A stretch of DNA of 53,113 bases from Synergistaceae bacterium (GCA_031269875.1 JAISYM010000064.1:1-53113), one strand, 5' to 3'; numbered from the stretch's first letter, positions 44,919 through 52,744 are shown. Notes: generated by a model from the sequence alone, not told the origin. Translations and numbers: made by a program.

Positions 44919-45821
44919 GTGCGTGTACCGGACTTGATAGGCAACACGCCGTTGATAGGTTTGACACATTTTTTAGACCGGGTTCCGGGACCGCGTCTTT
45001 TTGCAAAAGCGGAGTTCGTCAACCCCAGCGGGTCTGTAAAGGACAGGGCGGCGCGCGCAATGATAATGGCGGGGATACAAAGCGGCGAGCTGTCATCCGG
45101 CAGGACGATAATCGACGCGACGAGCGGCAACACGGGCATATCCTACTCGATGATCGGAGCCTCGCTAGGATTTCCCGTAAAGCTGTACATGCCCTCCAAC
45201 ACAAGCCTCGAACGTAAAAAAGTCATACAAATTTACGGGGCGAGTATCGTGGAGACCGATCCGCTCGAAGGGTCTGACGGGGCTTTTCTCACGGCAAGGG
45301 AGGAGGCGAACAACCGACCGGATATGTATTTTTATCCCGACCAGTACAACAATCCGGAGAATCCGAAAGCGCACTTCGATACGACAGGAGTGGAGATTTG
45401 GAATCAATCCCGCCGCCAGGTGACTCATTTCTTGACCGGGGCTGGGACAAGCGGCACGTTTATGGGCGTATCCAGACGCCTCAAGGATTTTAACCCGGCG
45501 ATAAAGACGGCGCTGGTGCAACCCAACTCGCCCTTTCACGGCATAGAGGGGACGAAGCACATGGGATCAACGATAAAGCCCGGCATATTCGACGAAAGCG
45601 CGGTGGATGAAGTTGTCACGGTGACGACGGAGGAAGCCTATGAAATGACGCGCCGTCTGGCGCGTGAGGCTGGTATTTTAGTCGGCGTTAGTTCCGGAGC
45701 GAACGTCGCCGCCGCTGTTTCATACGCGAGGACTCTGCCGGAGGAGTCCTTTGTGGTGACTGTGCTTTGCGACCACGGATCGAGGTATCTGTCTGACGGT
45801 TTCTGGGAGGGAACGAAATGA
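44919..45821 (+). CDS. PLP-dependent cysteine synthase (CysK/CysM family)
   Basis: This beta-substituting enzyme would combine O-acetylserine with a sulfur donor to give cysteine or a carrier-bound cysteine. Lys41 in NPSGSVKDRAARAMI forms the PLP Schiff base. TSGNTGISYSMIG binds the substrate carboxylate, and GAGTSGTFMGVSR and VGVSSGANVAAA hold the phosphate. Length is 300 aa. Start GTG 44919 has GAGGTG seven bases upstream. The next genes encode a JAMM protease, a sulfur carrier and its activator, which matches the Mycobacterium CysM-Mec-CysO-MoeZ route in which the donor is a protein thiocarboxylate rather than free sulfide. The serine acetyltransferase at the operon end favours O-acetylserine as substrate. 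The protease gene start overlaps its stop by 4 bp. Confidence 0.93.
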   Translation: MRVPDLIGNTPLIGLTHFLDRVPGPRLFAKAEFVNPSGSVKDRAARAMIMAGIQSGELSSGRTIIDATSGNTGISYSMIGASLGFPVKLYMPSNTSLERKKVIQIYGASIVETDPLEGSDGAFLTAREEANNRPDMYFYPDQYNNPENPKAHFDTTGVEIWNQSRRQVTHFLTGAGTSGTFMGVSRRLKDFNPAIKTALVQPNSPFHGIEGTKHMGSTIKPGIFDESAVDEVVTVTTEEAYEMTRRLAREAGILVGVSSGANVAAAVSYARTLPEESFVVTVLCDHGSRYLSDGFWEGTK

Positions 45822-46252
45822 TATCGCTGTCACGCGGCGCAGTACAGCAGATAGCCTCAGAAGGGGAAAGGGCTTATCCGAACGAGTGCTGCGGCGCGCT
45901 CTTAGGCAAGGACGATGCGGATACAGGGCGCGTCGCCAGTGAAATATTCCCAGTACATAACGCGTTCGGATCTGAAGAACAGTACCATCGTTTCGCGATT
46001 TCGCCGGAGGACTGCTTTTTTATAGAGAGGGATGCCGAGCGGCGTGGTTTGGACGTAATCGGTTTTTACCACTCGCATCCCGATCATCCGGCGATTCCGT
46101 CGGAGTACGACCGTGAACACGCTATGTATTGGTATTCGTATGTAATAGTGGCGATAGAGCGCGGACGAGCGGGCGGACTCACGAGCTGGAGGCTGGCCTC
46201 TGATCGTTCCGCGTTCGCTCAGGAGCGGGTTCTCCAACTTGATGTGAGATGA
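45818..46252 (+). CDS. JAMM/MPN+ zinc metalloprotease (Mec-like, M67)
   Basis: This protein (144 aa) has a complete JAMM active site: Glu23 in NECCGALLG and HSHPDHPAIPSEYD, giving His85-x-His87, Ser95 and Asp98. Prokaryotic JAMM proteins next to ThiS/MoaD carriers cut after the carrier's Gly-Gly, either to trim a C-terminal extension or to free cysteine from a carrier-cysteine adduct. The neighbouring carrier has a four-residue tail after Gly-Gly, so both uses are possible here. ATGA overlap with the cysteine synthase indicates tight co-expression. Its stop TGA is shared with the first base of a 26-bp palindromic element end. Confidence 0.93.
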   Translation: MISLSRGAVQQIASEGERAYPNECCGALLGKDDADTGRVASEIFPVHNAFGSEEQYHRFAISPEDCFFIERDAERRGLDVIGFYHSHPDHPAIPSEYDREHAMYWYSYVIVAIERGRAGGLTSWRLASDRSAFAQERVLQLDVR

Positions 46253-46277
46253 TACCGGTTTGATTTCAAATTGGTAT
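46252..46277. repeat. Palindromic solo-end element (26 bp)
   Basis: ATACCGGTTTGATT and its near-complement TCAAATTGGTAT form a near-perfect palindrome made of the two element ends joined back to back. It occupies the gap between the JAMM gene stop and the ribosome site of the carrier gene. Confidence 0.75.
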
Positions 46278-46295
46278 GACTTGGGGGGGCGCAAA

Positions 46296-46583
46296 TTGAC
46301 GATTACGATTAAAATTCCCACGGCTTTGCGGGCGTTCGCGGAAGGACAGCGCGAGATACGCGCCGAAGGCGCTACGGTCGGCGAGGCGATTGCGAATTTC
46401 GCCTCTTTATATCCCGATATCGAGACGCATATTTACGGGGAGGGAGGTGAACCGCGAAGCTTCATAAACATATTCCTCGGGGAGGTGAACGTCAAAAATC
46501 TGAACGGGCTCGAAACCACGCTCGCTGACGGGAGCGTAATAACGCTCGTACCGGCTATCGCGGGCGGCGCGCCATGCCGATAA
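46296..46583 (+). CDS. ThiS/MoaD-family sulfur carrier protein with masked Gly-Gly end
   Basis: This 95-aa ubiquitin-like protein has MTITIKIPTALRAFAEGQ at the start, the VNVKNLNGLET loop and a C-terminal VPAIAGGAPCR. Carriers need a free C-terminal Gly-Gly to be adenylated and converted to a thiocarboxylate; here Gly90-Gly91 is followed by Ala-Pro-Cys-Arg. The adjacent JAMM protease is the obvious processing enzyme, as for carriers with C-terminal extensions in other sulfur-transfer clusters. TTG 46296 has a GGGGGGG stretch upstream. The tail codons overlap the start of the next gene (ATG 46574), so the tail may be fixed partly by gene overlap. It probably supplies sulfur to the cysteine synthase. 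Confidence 0.92.
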   Translation: MTITIKIPTALRAFAEGQREIRAEGATVGEAIANFASLYPDIETHIYGEGGEPRSFINIFLGEVNVKNLNGLETTLADGSVITLVPAIAGGAPCR

Positions 46584-47737
46584 TCGCGGATGAACGCCTA
46601 AAAGACCTCTCGAACGAGGAGATAACAAGGTACAGCCGGCACATCCTTTTGCCGGAGGTAGGCGTCGAGGGACAAAAACGGCTCAACGCCGCCCGTGTCC
46701 TCATAGTCGGGACAGGCGGATTGGGCGCTCCGCTTGCGCTCTACCTCGCGGCGGCAGGCATCGGCACTATCGGTGTCGTCGATTTCGACTTCGTGGAGGC
46801 GTCGAACCTTCAGCGACAGGTAATTCACAGCACCAGGGACATTGACAGGCCGAAGACGGCTTCCGCCAAAGACAGGATAAAGGGGATAAACCCCGGCGTG
46901 AATGTCGTGATTCATAACACGCGGCTCAATCGCGAAAACGCGCTCGATATCTTCAAGGACTACGATATTGCAGCTGACGGCACGGATAACTATCAGACGC
47001 GATATCTGGTGAACGACGCCTGCGTGATGCTTGGAATCCCGAACGTCTACGGCTCCATCTACCGATTTGAGGGACAAGCGAGCGTATTCTACGCAAAAGA
47101 AGGCCCCTGCTACAGGTGCCTATTCCCAGCCCCTCCTCCTCCGGGACTCGTGCCGTCATGCGCGGAGGGCGGGGTTCTTGGCGTACTGCCGGGCATTATC
47201 GGCACAATCCAAGCTTGTGAGGTCATAAAGCTGATCATTGGCGGCGGACGGCTCATAGGGCGCCTGCTGTTGTTCGACGCTTGGGACATGACGTTTCGGG
47301 AACTCAAGATAGAGAAGGATCCGAATTGCCCCATCTGCGGAAAGAACCCAACGATACACGAGCTGCCCGACTACGAGAGATTCTGCGGATTGACTCCGGA
47401 CTCGGACTCCGAGCCAATCGAGACGATCACCGCGACAGGGCTTAAAGAGCGCGTCGACAGGGGGGAAAATCTCCAGATAATTGACATACGCGAACCGCAC
47501 GAGCGGGCGATCGCGAAATTTCCGGGCGCTAAATACATCCCGCTCGGACAGATTGCGAGAAGGGCGGATGAGTTCGACCCTAAAATAGACGCCGTTTTTC
47601 TGTGCAAGATAGGCCAGCGCAGCATTTTCGCGATAAGGGCGCTGAGGGACACCGGGTATAAGGGACGCCTTCTGAACCTGAAAGACGGAGTAAACGCGTG
47701 GGCGCGCGATGTAGACAAAACATTGCCGCGGTACTGA
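46574..47737 (+). CDS. MoeZ/MoeBR: E1-like adenylyltransferase with C-terminal rhodanese domain
   Basis: This enzyme adenylates the carrier C-terminus and transfers sulfur to it. Residues 1 to about 270 are the ThiF/MoeB domain: VGTGGLGAP (ATP loop, 45-53), ADGTDNYQTRYLVND, the catalytic-type Cys196 in PSCAEGG, and zinc ligands CYRC (179-182) and CPIC (252-255). Residues about 283-387 are a rhodanese domain with active Cys344 in FLCKIGQRS. Length is 387 aa. Overlap with the carrier gene shows a dedicated pair. The rhodanese cysteine could receive persulfide sulfur from the operon's cysteine desulfurase, linking the compartment to the carrier; this is inferred. Its stop TGA shares a base with the inserted element that follows. 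Confidence 0.96.
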   Translation: MPIIADERLKDLSNEEITRYSRHILLPEVGVEGQKRLNAARVLIVGTGGLGAPLALYLAAAGIGTIGVVDFDFVEASNLQRQVIHSTRDIDRPKTASAKDRIKGINPGVNVVIHNTRLNRENALDIFKDYDIAADGTDNYQTRYLVNDACVMLGIPNVYGSIYRFEGQASVFYAKEGPCYRCLFPAPPPPGLVPSCAEGGVLGVLPGIIGTIQACEVIKLIIGGGRLIGRLLLFDAWDMTFRELKIEKDPNCPICGKNPTIHELPDYERFCGLTPDSDSEPIETITATGLKERVDRGENLQIIDIREPHERAIAKFPGAKYIPLGQIARRADEFDPKIDAVFLCKIGQRSIFAIRALRDTGYKGRLLNLKDGVNAWARDVDKTLPRY

Positions 47738-47836
47738 CACCAATTCGCGATCAAAGGCGCGTTAATTATGTTTCTGGGCGACGTGCCGCGCGGCATCAAA
47801 TCTTCACCTTTTGGGCCTGTGATTTCAAAATTATAT
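47737..47836. repeat. MITE-like inverted-repeat element, full copy 2 (100 bp)
   Basis: This is the second full copy, about 80% identical to the reverse complement of 14976-15076, including the block CAAAGGCGCGTTAAT and the ATCTTCACC block. It fills the whole gap between the moeZ-type gene and the encapsulin ribosome site (GAGGGGGAA at 47837-47845). Its orientation relative to the downstream gene is the same as for copy 1. Confidence 0.85.
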
Positions 47837-47850
47837 GAGGGGGAATTTTC

Positions 47851-48798
47851 TTGTCAAACGTACCGATCAACGCACTTGGAAGGGAAGCGGCTTATCAACT
47901 TGCCAACGTCTCCAAGACCGCGCCGCAATACGCGGCGCTGACGCCCAGATGGCTGACCCGCCTGTTGGAGTTCAAGGGCTTGGAAGCTGGAATTTATCGG
48001 GTGAACAGGGTAATAGAGGGAGATACCCCGCTCGATGTACTGTGCAGCCGCGACCCGAGTAAGATCGACATTCCCCAGGGCTACATAGACTACGAGAAAC
48101 GTCCGCGAGAATATCAGCTCGGCTCGATCTCCACTATAATCAACGTTGACACGAAGATATCCGACGTGTACAGCTCGCCCTACGACCAGATCGGCGAGCA
48201 GATAGGCTTGGCGATAGAGAGCTTGAAGGAGCGCCAGGAGAGCCAGATCATAAACAACGACGATTACGGCCTGCTGAAGAACGTAACGGACTCGCAGAAA
48301 GTGCAGACGCGTTTCGGACGCCCGATGCCGGATGACCTTGACGAACTGCTGACGAAGGTCTGGAAGGAGCCGTCATTCTTTCTCGCTCACCCGCGCGCGT
48401 TGGCGGCCTTCGAGCGTGAATGCACCCGCAGGGGCGTGCCTCCGGTAACGGTAAACATCGCGGGGGGGAACTTCATCACCTGGCGCGGCGTGCCGGTAAT
48501 CCCGACGGACAAACTTTTTGTCGACGGACAGAAAAACCCAAAGGGCAAGGCCGGGAAGACAAACATATTGTTGGTTCGCACGGGAGAGTCGAAGCGCGGG
48601 GTCATCGGGCTCTATCAGGCCGGATTGCCAAACGAGCAGTCACGCGGTCTTTCTGTTCGCTTCAGAGGAATCGACGACAACGGAGTCGCCTCCTATTTGC
48701 TGTCGATCTACTGCTCCACCGCGATACTGGCCGAAGACGCGATTGCAGTACTTGAGGATGTCGAGGTCGGCGAGTACTATGACTACCCAAACATTTGA
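47851..48798 (+). CDS. Family 2A encapsulin shell protein (SrpI-like)
   Basis: This 315-aa protein matches the HK97-fold family 2A encapsulin SrpI along its whole length. Strong blocks are REAAYQLANVSKTAPQYAAL, TPRWLTRLLEFKGLEAGIYR, DVYSSPYDQIGEQIGLAIE, PDDLDELLTKVWKEPSFFLA, ECTRRGVPP and GVASYLLSIYCSTAIL. There is no inserted cyclic-nucleotide-binding domain, so it is 2A rather than 2B. It should self-assemble into an icosahedral compartment. Start TTG 47851 has GAGGGGGAA upstream. The next gene, overlapping by 20 bp, encodes a cysteine desulfurase with the kind of N-terminal extension known to target this cargo into the shell. Confidence 0.95.
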   Translation: MSNVPINALGREAAYQLANVSKTAPQYAALTPRWLTRLLEFKGLEAGIYRVNRVIEGDTPLDVLCSRDPSKIDIPQGYIDYEKRPREYQLGSISTIINVDTKISDVYSSPYDQIGEQIGLAIESLKERQESQIINNDDYGLLKNVTDSQKVQTRFGRPMPDDLDELLTKVWKEPSFFLAHPRALAAFERECTRRGVPPVTVNIAGGNFITWRGVPVIPTDKLFVDGQKNPKGKAGKTNILLVRTGESKRGVIGLYQAGLPNEQSRGLSVRFRGIDDNGVASYLLSIYCSTAILAEDAIAVLEDVEVGEYYDYPNI

Positions 48799-50269
48799 GA
48801 GTTACGAATCGTTCGAGGGGATAATCGAGAAGAGGGCTCTGACTGAACGCCCTGATTATTTGCGGTTGCCGGATGAACGTGAACTAGCCGGGCTGATATC
48901 CGGGTATTTTCCGGAGTTCTGTCCAAATTCGCTTGAAACTCAGCCAAACGCGGCGTACAAACCGACCGTGGTCCCGCTCGAAACGTCCGGCAAGCCGGTG
49001 GATAACGGCGGCGGACACGGCGAGCCCGGCATACCGGGCGGGTACGTCGGGAGCGTCCCTATAGAAGCGATACGCGCGGATTTTCCTATCCTCAGTGAAT
49101 CGGTAAACGGGCACAAACTCGTGTGGCTTGACAACGCGGCTACGACACAGCGCCCGAATCAGGTGATCGAAAGGATATCGCGCTACTACAGGCATGAAAA
49201 TTCGAACGTCCACAGGGGCGCGCACACGCTGGCGGCCCGCTCGACCGACGCTTACGAGGCGTCGCGCCGCAGCGTAGCCCGATTCATCGGAGCGCCGGAC
49301 GCGGACAGCATAGTTTTTGTCAGAGGTTCGACGGAGGGCCTGAACCTTGTGGCGAACGCTTACGTCAAACCTCTACTGAGTCAGGGCGACGAAATTATCC
49401 TGACCATGCTGGAACACCACGCGAATATAGTGCCTTGGCAGCTTGTGGCTGAGGAGACAGGGGCCGTGCTCCGCGTTGCTCCCGTTGACGACAGCGGACA
49501 AATTATCCTGTCCGAATACGCGAGACTCTTCAACCCTCGCACTCGCTTCGCGTCGATTGCGCACGTATCGAACGCGCTGGGTACCGTACTGCCCGTTGCG
49601 GAAATGGTGGCGATTGCCCATACTTGGGGCGTCCGTACCTGTGTGGATGGAGCGCAGAGCGTCTCTCACATGCCGGTGAACGTGAGCGAGATAGACGCCG
49701 ATTTCTTCGTCTTCTCGGGACACAAAATTTTCGGTCCCACCGGCATAGGCGCGCTGTACGGCAAGGAGGACGTACTGGAGTCGGCGCGCCCCTGGCAGGG
49801 TGGCGGCAACATGATTGCGGACGTCACATTCGAGCGCACGCTATACCAGAGACCGCCGCAAAAATTCGAAGCGGGAACGGGCAGTATCGCGGACGCCGTA
49901 GGTTTAGGCGCGGCGATAGATTACGTATCCGCCATAGATATGAGGAATATCGCGGCATACGAGGGCGAGCTGCTTAGCTACGCCATCGGAGAACTGCGTT
50001 CCATTCCGGGATTGAGGTTCGTAGGGAACGCGGCGCAGAGGGCAAGCGTTTTCTCGTTCGTCCTGGACGGCTTCAGCAACGACTCTGTGGCAAGATACCT
50101 GGACAAAACTGCCGGAATAGCCGTGCGAGCCGGACACCACTGCGCGCAGCCCATATTGCGGCGTTTCGGTTTCGAGGGGACAGTGCGCCCCTCCCTGGCG
50201 TTCTACAACACGCCGGCCGAGATTGACCTGCTGGCGCGCACATTGCGAGAACTGGCCGGGAAAGCGTAG
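48779..50269 (+). CDS. Encapsulin cargo: cysteine desulfurase (SufS-like) with N-terminal targeting extension
   Basis: The enzyme removes sulfur from cysteine to give alanine and an enzyme persulfide. The SufS-like domain starts near residue 98 (IRADFPILSESVNG). Lys316 in FSGHKIFGPTGIGALYG binds PLP, and Cys455 in AVRAGHHCAQPILRRFGF carries the persulfide. Residues 1-97 are an extra, partly Gly/Pro-rich region (ESYESFEGIIEKRAL near the start, NGGGHGEPGIPGGY near 77-89), matching the disordered cargo-loading extension of family 2A systems, though shorter than in cyanobacteria. ATG 48779 is chosen because it overlaps the encapsulin stop; the frame is open further upstream inside the encapsulin gene but that part is antisense-free overlap only. 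Total 496 aa. Confidence 0.95.
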   Translation: MTTQTFESYESFEGIIEKRALTERPDYLRLPDERELAGLISGYFPEFCPNSLETQPNAAYKPTVVPLETSGKPVDNGGGHGEPGIPGGYVGSVPIEAIRADFPILSESVNGHKLVWLDNAATTQRPNQVIERISRYYRHENSNVHRGAHTLAARSTDAYEASRRSVARFIGAPDADSIVFVRGSTEGLNLVANAYVKPLLSQGDEIILTMLEHHANIVPWQLVAEETGAVLRVAPVDDSGQIILSEYARLFNPRTRFASIAHVSNALGTVLPVAEMVAIAHTWGVRTCVDGAQSVSHMPVNVSEIDADFFVFSGHKIFGPTGIGALYGKEDVLESARPWQGGGNMIADVTFERTLYQRPPQKFEAGTGSIADAVGLGAAIDYVSAIDMRNIAAYEGELLSYAIGELRSIPGLRFVGNAAQRASVFSFVLDGFSNDSVARYLDKTAGIAVRAGHHCAQPILRRFGFEGTVRPSLAFYNTPAEIDLLARTLRELAGKA

Positions 50270-50274
50270 CGATA

Positions 50275-50297
50275 CGCGGGGGCATCTCCGCCCCGCG
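50275..50297 (+). other. Short GC hairpin between desulfurase and acetyltransferase genes
   Basis: CGCGGGG (50275-50281) pairs with CCCCGCG (50291-50297) around a 9-nt loop, followed 7 nt later by TATATTTTAATT. It may act as a weak attenuator that lowers expression of the acetyltransferase gene relative to shell and cargo. Confidence 0.45.
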
Positions 50298-50338
50298 CTT
50301 GTCATATATTTTAATTATTGATGAAATGAGGCTTCGTA

Positions 50339-51280
50339 ATGGATAACTATGATAGTTACAGCATTCATAAATTGACGGAAGCAATTCTCGCAAACTATGA
50401 GGAGGAGAAGCTGATTATCAAAATCGAATCTCGCGATCAGATAAACAGCGGCGTCATACGCGAAATCATGGAAAACCTGCGAAGCCTCATTTACCCGGGT
50501 TTCTTCGGGCAGAAACGCCTCAAGAGGGATTCCATAGAGTATTTCGTGGGAGAGCTGCTGGAAAATCTCACGTATCACCTGAACAAACAGATAACGCGCG
50601 CCGTGCTGAACGACCAGAACGACGAGTCCTCGGCTGAGCGCGCGGCATCGCGGATCACGAGCGTGTTTTTGAGCCAGGTGCCGGCACTGCGCGGACTGCT
50701 GGCTGCCGATGTGGAAGCCTCGCATGAGGGAGATCCCGCGGCGTTCAGCACAGACGAGATAATCTGGTCGTACCCCGGCATTTACGCGATAACGATCTAT
50801 CGCCTCGCGCACGAGCTTTACAAACTCGGAGTGCCGCGCATCCCAAGGATGATGACAGAATTTGCGCACAGCCACACCGGAATAGACATAAACCCCGGCG
50901 CCACGATAGGGCATCATTTTTTCATAGACCACGGGACAGGAATCGTGATTGGGGAGACGACGGTAATAGGGAATTTCGTAAAAATCTATCAAGGTGTTAC
51001 GCTGGGCGCCATGTCAACGCGCGGAGGCCAGGCGCTAAAGGGAGTGAAGCGGCATCCCACGATCGAGGATCACGTGACGATCTATTCCGGCGCGTCGATA
51101 CTCGGCGGCGCCACAGTAATCGGCGAGGGCGTCGTAATCGGGTCGAACGCGTTCATCACTAAGAGCGTGCCGGAGAAGACGCGGGTGAGCGTCAAGGACC
51201 CGGAACTCCAATTCAAGGGAGACAGCGCAAAACGCAGCGTTGAATTTAACCAGGACGAATTTTGGGATTATATGATCTGA
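50339..51280 (+). CDS. Serine O-acetyltransferase
   Basis: This enzyme makes O-acetylserine from serine and acetyl-CoA, the substrate of the cysteine synthase at the operon start. The C-terminal left-handed beta helix is clear: HTGIDINPGATIGHHFFIDH, then GIVIGETTVIGNFVKIYQGV and ILGGATVIGEGVVIGSNAFI. The N-terminal helical domain (residues 1 to about 180) is long, so at 313 aa it belongs to the larger type seen near desulfurases and encapsulins. The tail after about residue 275 is charged and lacks a typical CysE C-terminal Ile peptide motif, although the last residue is Ile. ATG 50339 has GAGG upstream. Confidence 0.93.
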   Translation: MDNYDSYSIHKLTEAILANYEEEKLIIKIESRDQINSGVIREIMENLRSLIYPGFFGQKRLKRDSIEYFVGELLENLTYHLNKQITRAVLNDQNDESSAERAASRITSVFLSQVPALRGLLAADVEASHEGDPAAFSTDEIIWSYPGIYAITIYRLAHELYKLGVPRIPRMMTEFAHSHTGIDINPGATIGHHFFIDHGTGIVIGETTVIGNFVKIYQGVTLGAMSTRGGQALKGVKRHPTIEDHVTIYSGASILGGATVIGEGVVIGSNAFITKSVPEKTRVSVKDPELQFKGDSAKRSVEFNQDEFWDYMI

Positions 51281-51291
51281 ACGAGCATTTT

Positions 51292-51328
51292 GCGTGCCGG
51301 CCCAACCGCGCGGATTGGGCCGGCACGC
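51292..51328. terminator. Bidirectional-type hairpin between convergent genes
   Basis: GCGTGCCGGCCCAA (51292-51305) and TTGGGCCGGCACGC (51315-51328) form a perfect 14-bp stem with a 9-nt loop. It lies 11 bp after the acetyltransferase stop and just before the end of the PH-domain gene on the other strand. No T-tract follows directly. Confidence 0.65.
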
Positions 51329-51331
51329 GTG

Positions 51332-51784
51332 TTACGCCGCTTCCTCTGTTCTTGCCCTCATAATGGAGGAGATGAACGCGTCGGGCCTTTTTATTTCTTT
51401 GAAGCTGATGGTTTGGTGGTCATCTTTGAGTTCGATCCTGCCCATTCCGAACTTCGCGCTGACGATACTTTCGCCGACGCATACCTCGAAAATCTCGCAA
51501 AGCGGAACCTCGACCAGGTTTCGTCCCCAAATGCCCTGGCGGGCCAGTATCCTCTTGTTGGTGATGACGTAGTCGCATGTCATCATCTTGATGAGGGGCG
51601 GGATAAGGAGGATAAGTGATATACCGTATGTCGGTATCAGCAGAATGAGCGCGATCGCGGCAAAGGGCAGGAGGGAGGCGGGGTGTCTTCCGGTTCTGTG
51701 TTGAACGCTCTCGCCATCTTCGAGAAGCGACGAGATTGGTGTGAGAAACGCTTTCGTTCCGTTTGTCTGGCTCGTCCGGTTCAT
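51332..51784 (-). CDS. Membrane protein with bacterial PH domain
   Basis: This 150-aa protein has two close hydrophobic helices (residues about 36-66: ASLLPFAAIALILLIPTYGI and then LILLIPPLIKMM), followed by a YdbS/bPH2-like PH domain (DYVITNKRILARQGIWGRN, VEVPLCEIFEVCVGES, FGMGRIELKD). Such proteins are small inner-membrane proteins of unknown role. The N-terminus GESVQHRTGRHPAS is the usual lead-in for this family. Its start overlaps the stop of the FecR-domain gene (ATGA), so the two are co-translated. Confidence 0.88.
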   Translation of the reverse strand: MNRTSQTNGTKAFLTPISSLLEDGESVQHRTGRHPASLLPFAAIALILLIPTYGISLILLIPPLIKMMTCDYVITNKRILARQGIWGRNLVEVPLCEIFEVCVGESIVSAKFGMGRIELKDDHQTISFKEIKRPDAFISSIMRARTEEAA

Positions 51785-52470
51785 CGCGGCGCCAGCTCCA
51801 CTGTATGCGTCACGTTTTCCGCGTCCGTCACGATTCCGTATCTCGATGACGTGGTAACAAGGAGATTAGAGGTTTCCGAGTTGTAAACTGAAACCTTTGG
51901 TCCTCTCGTCATATCCTCGATTCTCACTATCTCCTCTCCGTTCCTCACTCCGATCCATAAAACAGCGTCGTTTGCCATGACGATGCCCTTTGGGGTGGAG
52001 ATGTTGACTCCTCCGGCGTTTCTGAGCCCAATTCCGCCGGTGTTCACGAGCGCGCCCCCTCTCGCGAGAGAAACGGAGAACCTGGATGCTTTCGGCGCGT
52101 GAGCGACGTCCAATATTGAAAGCTCGCTGTACGGCGCAAGGTCGATAACGGTATCGTCGATGAACTTTATCGTAACGGTTCCGCCATCACCAGTCATAAT
52201 GGAGTCGAACGCGCGTATGCCGGATCCCTTGCCGAGCTCGAACCGCTTGCCGCCTCTCTCTATCCAGACGGAGGGCTTTATCTTCTCGACGGTCGCAAGC
52301 ACGGGAGAGACGTATCCGCCGTCAAACGGCGCAGATTCCGCGGCACTGGAGAACAAGGACGGCAAAGACAATAAAGAATCCCGTGGCGCGTTAATCGAGC
52401 AAAAAACGGAAAAAATAAGAAGCGATAGAAAAATCGCCAAGACTGACCTGATGCGCTGTTTCGCAAGCAT
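51781..52470 (-). CDS. Secreted FecR-domain protein
   Basis: ATG 52470 is preferred over an in-frame codon at 52491 because GGGAGGGG precedes it; the product is 229 aa. The N-terminal basic region and hydrophobic helix (SVLAIFLSLLIFSVFCSI) form a signal or anchor. Residues about 75-190 are a FecR-type domain: FELGKGSGIRAFDSIMTGDG, TVTIKFIDDTVIDLAPYSEL and GGALVNTGGIGLRNAGGVNI, then the TPKGIVMANDAVLWI strands. FecR domains outside iron signalling are common in secreted or surface proteins and may bind peptidoglycan or partner proteins. There is no adjacent ECF sigma factor, so a signalling role is not supported. Confidence 0.88.
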   Translation of the reverse strand: MLAKQRIRSVLAIFLSLLIFSVFCSINAPRDSLLSLPSLFSSAAESAPFDGGYVSPVLATVEKIKPSVWIERGGKRFELGKGSGIRAFDSIMTGDGGTVTIKFIDDTVIDLAPYSELSILDVAHAPKASRFSVSLARGGALVNTGGIGLRNAGGVNISTPKGIVMANDAVLWIGVRNGEEIVRIEDMTRGPKVSVYNSETSNLLVTTSSRYGIVTDAENVTHTVELAPR

Positions 52471-52660
52471 TTTTTCCCCTCCCTCGGACACGATAAGAGC
52501 ATTATAGCAACATAAAGCGCCTCACGCCACAACCACCCAAATTTTTTCGCGGCAAATAGATTTTTCTCTAAACTGTATAATAAGTTGTATAATTTCTCAG
52601 ACGCCTAATTCCCAATAATTTCCGTTATACGGTCCGAATCTTTTTTATTGCTTTGATGTC

Positions 52661-52690
52661 GCGAAAAGCCGCTAAAAGCCGATAAAAACC
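52661..52690. repeat. Three 10-bp tandem units with phased A-tracts
   Basis: GCGAAAAGCC, GCTAAAAGCC and GATAAAAACC are consecutive 10-bp units. A-tracts spaced by one helical turn cause intrinsic DNA bending. They lie 25-55 bp upstream of the promoter -35 box at 52716. Confidence 0.6.
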
Positions 52691-52715
52691 GAGTTTGTAA
52701 AAAACGGCGCGCGCA

Positions 52716-52744
52716 TTTACACATCTTCTATGTGCCTGTATAAT
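52716..52744 (+). promoter_or_regulatory. sigma70-type promoter upstream of the last gene
   Basis: TTTACA (52716-52721), a 17-bp spacer and TATAAT (52739-52744) read toward the gene at 52935, leaving an untranslated leader of about 185 nt. The 52471-52934 gap (464 bp) is otherwise AT-rich, with additional TATAAT boxes at 52576 and 52588. Confidence 0.65.
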
